A stretch of 64,000 bases of DNA from assembly GCF_001487165.1 (NCBI RefSeq), contig NZ_LN913006.1:592545-656544 (forward strand), given 5' to 3'. Below the pieces are notes generated by a model. It was not told where the DNA came from. It did no database searches and saw only the letters and a program-made list of their open reading frames with translations. Shown here in pieces: positions 61,357-64,000 of this stretch. Every line of letters starts with the position of its first letter. The first letter of the stretch is position 1. A program made the translations under genes and the position numbers. Source of the stretch: Blautia massiliensis (ex Durand et al. 2017) (GTDB taxonomy: Bacteria; Bacillota; Clostridia; Lachnospirales; Lachnospiraceae).

Positions 61357-61554
61357 ATGGCAAAAACGAAAACAGAGATTCATGTTACCACAGTTTTTGA
61401 CGGTGAGCTGGACGCAGCGGATGTCTTTGTGAGCCTGATTGCCCAAAAATATGGGCAGAATACCGGGAAGGAAAATCTTGCGAAAACACAAGATTTAGGA
61501 TATAATAAAGACGAGGTTCAGAAGAACCGTGTTCCGTCTGGATTGTGCGGGTAA
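61357..61554 (+). CDS. tnpW: TnpW-type transposon-encoded small protein
   Basis: A 65-residue protein ('EIHVTTVFDGELDAADVFVS', 'LIAQKYG', 'YNKDEVQKNRVPSGLCG') of the TnpW kind, regularly found just before the large serine recombinase of Tn4451-like elements. GGAGG precedes the ATG. Role unknown, perhaps control of excision. It ends 6 bp before the recombinase gene. Confidence 0.78.
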   Translation: MAKTKTEIHVTTVFDGELDAADVFVSLIAQKYGQNTGKENLAKTQDLGYNKDEVQKNRVPSGLCG

Positions 61555-61560
61555 ACGGTT

Positions 61561-63225
61561 ATGATGAACGGATATGAATACACAGGCATGGACGCAATTC
61601 TGGCGGGCAGCTTCCGGGTGGCCATCTATTGCAGGCTTTCCAAAGACGATGACCTTGACGGGGAGAGCGCCAGTATTGCCAACCAGCGGGATATGCTGGA
61701 AAGCTACTGCGAAAAGCAGGGATGGGAGGTTGTGGCAGTCTATCAGGACGATGGCTACACGGGGCTGAACATGGAGCGCCCCGACCTGAAACGGATGTTA
61801 AAAGCCATCGAGCGCAGGCAGATAAATCTTGTGATAACGAAAGATTTATCGAGGTTGGGCCGAAATTACTTGCAGACCGGCACACTGATCGAGGACTTCT
61901 TCCCCCGTCACGGCGTCCGCTATATCGCCATGAATGACGGTATCGACACCATGCGGGACAACAACGACATTGCGCCGTTCAAGAACATCCTGAATGAGAT
62001 GTACAGCAAGGATATTTCCAAGAAGGTACATTCCTCGTATCTTCTGAAAGCCCAGCAAGGCCAGTTTACCGGCTGTGTGGCTCCCTTTGGGTATCGGAAA
62101 GACCCAGAGGACAAAAACCACCTGCTGGTGGACGAGGAAACCGCCCCCATTGTCCGGCAAATCTTCCTTTGGGCGCTGGAAGGACACGGCCCCAACTTCA
62201 TCCGGCGCAGGCTGGAAGAACAGAAGGTGCCTTGCCCTACATGGTGGAACCGGGAACGGGGCTTCCGCAATGTCCGCACCAAATGGGAAAAGAAAGACCC
62301 GGAAAACGGGCGGTATATGTGGGACTTCTCTGTGATAAAAGACATCCTGATGAATCCCGTTTATACTGGGGCGATAGCTTCCCAAAAGAAGGACTACCGC
62401 TTCAAAATTGGAACCATTGGCGAGAAGAAGCCGCAGGACTGGATTGTGGTGGAGGAACGGCACGAACCGTTGATTGACAGCAAAAGTTTTGCCATCGTGC
62501 AGGACAAGCTGAAATCCCGCCAGCGCCCCCGGCAGGACGGGGAAACCAGCCTGTTTGCCGGGCTTATCAAGTGCGGCGAGTGCGGCAAGTCGTTGACCAT
62601 CCGCACCACCCACGCCAAGCACCCGCAGCAGATTTACGCCTGTAAGACCTATGGGGCGTTTGGCAAGAACCATTGCACCCAGCACCGGGTGGAGTACGAC
62701 ACCCTTTACCACCTTGTCCTGAACAAAATCCGGGATTGCGCCAAGGCTGCCCTGACCGATGGGGAAGCCATTGCCGGGAAGCTGACCGACACCTGCGAAG
62801 CCGAACAGAAAGGCCAACGGGAAGCGTTGGAGCGTTCCCTGACAAAAGACGAGGAACGGATTGAGGTGCTGGAAAAGATGGTGCTGCGGCTCTATGAGGA
62901 CATGGTTGCCGGGCGGATCAGCGAAGCCAACTTCAATCTCATGCTGGACAAGACGCAGAAGGAACAGGCCGAGTTGAAAGAACGGGTTGCACAGGGACGC
63001 AAGAAGCTGGCTGATGAAATGCGGCTGGCGATGGACGCCAAACAATGGGTGGACGCCATTCAGGAATATGCCGACATCACGGAGTTGGACGCCGCCACCT
63101 TAAACCGCCTGATTAAAGAAATCGTTGTCCATGAACACATCGACAGCGATAAGACACGACACATTTCTATCGAAATTCACTTCAATCTCAAACCCATCCC
63201 GGAGGTGGAACAGGTCAAGGGCTGA
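61561..63225 (+). CDS. Large serine recombinase (TnpX-like integrase)
   Basis: A 554-residue recombinase. The resolvase domain has the nucleophile Ser27 in 'AIYCRLSKDDDLDGESASIA', 'GYTGLNMERPDLKRML' and 'LVITKDLSRLGRNYL'. A recombinase domain ('APFGYRKDPEDKNHL') and a zinc ribbon ('LIKCGECGKSLTIRTTH' with 'YACKTYG') follow, then a coiled coil and a DUF4368-like tail. It is encoded about 90 bp from the right end and should carry out integration and excision. Two adjacent ATGs (61561, 61564) are possible. Confidence 0.94.
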   Translation: MMNGYEYTGMDAILAGSFRVAIYCRLSKDDDLDGESASIANQRDMLESYCEKQGWEVVAVYQDDGYTGLNMERPDLKRMLKAIERRQINLVITKDLSRLGRNYLQTGTLIEDFFPRHGVRYIAMNDGIDTMRDNNDIAPFKNILNEMYSKDISKKVHSSYLLKAQQGQFTGCVAPFGYRKDPEDKNHLLVDEETAPIVRQIFLWALEGHGPNFIRRRLEEQKVPCPTWWNRERGFRNVRTKWEKKDPENGRYMWDFSVIKDILMNPVYTGAIASQKKDYRFKIGTIGEKKPQDWIVVEERHEPLIDSKSFAIVQDKLKSRQRPRQDGETSLFAGLIKCGECGKSLTIRTTHAKHPQQIYACKTYGAFGKNHCTQHRVEYDTLYHLVLNKIRDCAKAALTDGEAIAGKLTDTCEAEQKGQREALERSLTKDEERIEVLEKMVLRLYEDMVAGRISEANFNLMLDKTQKEQAELKERVAQGRKKLADEMRLAMDAKQWVDAIQEYADITELDAATLNRLIKEIVVHEHIDSDKTRHISIEIHFNLKPIPEVEQVKG

Positions 63226-63314
63226 CCTGTCCCCTCCGGGGCGGTTCTAAAACAATTCCATATATTTTTTGACACGCCGCCGCCTGCCATCGAGCAAGGT
63301 TTTACTCCTATTTG

Positions 63315-63334
63315 GGGATAAAACAGTTGATGGC
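63315..63334 (+). repeat. Right junction of the IME (attR-like)
   Basis: GGGATAAAACAGTTGATGGC, 17 of 20 positions equal to 52629-52648. Confidence 0.75.
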
Positions 63335-63398
63335 GGGCGGTGGCATCGTACTGATTGGAATAAACCTGATTCCACAGCTTGCAACTTTGTTTGGATAA
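63315..63398 (+). pseudogene. maff2, 3' part (continuation of 52497-52655)
   Basis: In frame from 63315 the DNA encodes GIKQLMA, identical to the end of the left fragment, then 'GGGIVLIGINLIPQLATLFG' and a stop. This is the normal second half of a Maff2 protein. The first seven codons lie in the right copy of the 20-bp junction repeat (63315-63334). Confidence 0.85.
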
Positions 63399-63402
63399 AT
63401 AA

Positions 63403-64000
63403 ATGGGTGGAATAACCGAAAAAATAACAGAGTTCATAAAGGATCTGCTAACAGGCTGGATCACATCAAACCTGGATACCATGTTCACCGATGTAAATAC
63501 CAAAGTAGAAACGATTGCTACAGAGGTTGGGAAAACACCCCAAAATTGGAACAGTGGCATTTTTTCCATGATAAAAAATCTGTCGGATAATGTCATTGTC
63601 CCCATTGCGGGGATGATTATTACATTTGTACTGTGTTATGAGCTGATTTCCATGATTATGGAAAAAAACAATATGCACGATACGGATACGTTTATGTTTT
63701 TCAAATACATTTTTAAGATGTGGGTAGCGGTATATCTGGTTACTCATACTTTTGATATTGCGATGGCAATTTTTGATGTAGCGAATCATGTGGTATCCAA
63801 TGCTGGCGGTATGATAACCGGTTCCGCATCTATTGATGTTACAGAAGCATTGAAAACGCTTCTTGAAACGCAGATTGAAGATATGGGAATCGGAGAATTA
63901 CTGGGGCTTGGTCTGGAAACGATGCTGGTCAGTTTATGTCTAAAAATCATATCAGTCCTGATTACCGTCATTTTATATGGACGAATGATAGAAATATATC
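63403..64000 (+). CDS. VirB6/TrbL-like conjugation membrane protein (3' end outside window)
   Basis: The frame is open from ATG 63403 to the window edge (199 codons). An N-terminal soluble part ('EKITEFIKDLLTGWITSNLD') is followed by hydrophobic segments ('IVPIAGMIITFVLCYELISM', 'FKYIFKMWVAVYLVTHTFDI' and 'MLVSLCLKIISVLITVIL'). This is the TrbL/VirB6-like (CD0411-type) channel component that follows maff2 in Tn1549-like elements. It begins 4 bp after the maff2 stop and lies outside the IME, confirming the host ICE continues here. Confidence 0.82.
   Translation, partial: MGGITEKITEFIKDLLTGWITSNLDTMFTDVNTKVETIATEVGKTPQNWNSGIFSMIKNLSDNVIVPIAGMIITFVLCYELISMIMEKNNMHDTDTFMFFKYIFKMWVAVYLVTHTFDIAMAIFDVANHVVSNAGGMITGSASIDVTEALKTLLETQIEDMGIGELLGLGLETMLVSLCLKIISVLITVILYGRMIEIY

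Larger units (their letters stand above)
52649..63334 (+). mobile_element. Integrative mobilizable element inserted in maff2
   Basis: A 10.7-kb unit bounded by near-identical 20-bp repeats, carrying a MobQ-type relaxase, CHC2 and VapE-like replication proteins, TnpW and a large serine recombinase next to the right end. It has no secretion genes, so it would borrow the channel of a conjugative element. The core (about 55.6-63.2 kb) is clearly richer in G+C than the surrounding ICE. Confidence 0.85.
44220..64000 (+). mobile_element. Integrative conjugative element, Tn1549-like gene order (runs off window)
   Basis: A continuous same-strand module: DUF6075, DUF3970, ParA, ParB, RepA-type initiator, small genes, PcfB, VirD4, Maff2, VirB6/TrbL-like. 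This order is that of Tn1549-type and related gut Clostridia conjugative elements. Remaining type IV secretion genes are expected beyond 64000. A second element interrupts it at 52649-63334. The left limit is an estimate near att-like copy B. Confidence 0.75.

Noticed and set aside
61846..63045. A 399-codon minus-strand frame opposite the serine recombinase
   Set aside because: Same cause as above; the recombinase motifs are on the plus strand.

Overview
The window reads as chromosomal DNA of a Gram-positive gut anaerobe, most likely a Lachnospiraceae (Blautia/Ruminococcus/Coprococcus-like) Firmicute. The grounds are strong AGGAGG-type ribosome sites, an arginine-to-spermidine operon using the carboxyspermidine route, DUF3786/CooC genes, and Tn1549-type conjugation genes (PcfB, VirD4, Maff2) as carried by gut Clostridia. 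This assignment is an inference from gene content. No rRNA, tRNA or CRISPR array was seen.

1-16.4 kb is ordinary backbone: the 3' end of a LacI-type regulator, a gamma-carbonic anhydrase, an alanine/glycine:sodium symporter, a LysR regulator divergent from an adenine permease-adenine deaminase pair, a Cache-GGDEF cyclase, a MATE pump, and a five-gene polyamine operon (speA, speE, speB, carboxyspermidine dehydrogenase, carboxyspermidine decarboxylase). The operon sits behind a leader of about 400 nt that can fold into several competing helices and ends in an intrinsic terminator. I could not assign this leader to a known RNA family.

16.5-24 kb holds a YfcC-type transporter gene split at its 5' end by two IS110-family elements (one with a broken transposase, one intact), followed by iadA, a zinc alcohol dehydrogenase and a broken AEC transporter. 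24-37.3 kb is a regulator-rich stretch. It has a MarR gene under a palindromic operator, a YczE-like membrane protein fused to a cytidylate-kinase-like domain, and a possible metallocentre-maturation cassette (DUF3786, CooC, MoxR/NorQ-type ATPase, NorD-type VWA protein, zinc ribbon, truncated second CooC). The cassette is flanked by Rrf2 and TetR regulators and two copies of one promoter/operator module. An SLC13-like permease, an AraC pseudogene and a second MATE pump follow.

38-44.2 kb is a boundary of mobile DNA: two small Xis-like genes and a Tn916-type integrase, an IS66 element splitting a zinc-ribbon/SEC-C gene, and one of two similar sequences (about 24.0 and 44.0 kb) that each carry a cut 5' end of a low-molecular-weight tyrosine phosphatase gene and look like attachment sites.

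From 44.2 kb to the end runs an integrative conjugative element: DUF6075, DUF3970, ParA, ParB, a RepA-type initiator with six 23-bp iterons inside its own gene, small accessory genes, PcfB, VirD4, Maff2 and a VirB6/TrbL-like protein that runs off the window. Three copies of a 25-27 bp palindrome punctuate this module. A second element of 10.7 kb, with a GC-rich core and carrying a MobQ-type relaxase, CHC2 and VapE replication proteins, TnpW and a large serine recombinase, has inserted precisely into maff2. The two maff2 halves lie at 52497-52655 and 63315-63398. This gives a nested IME-in-ICE structure with both junctions visible.
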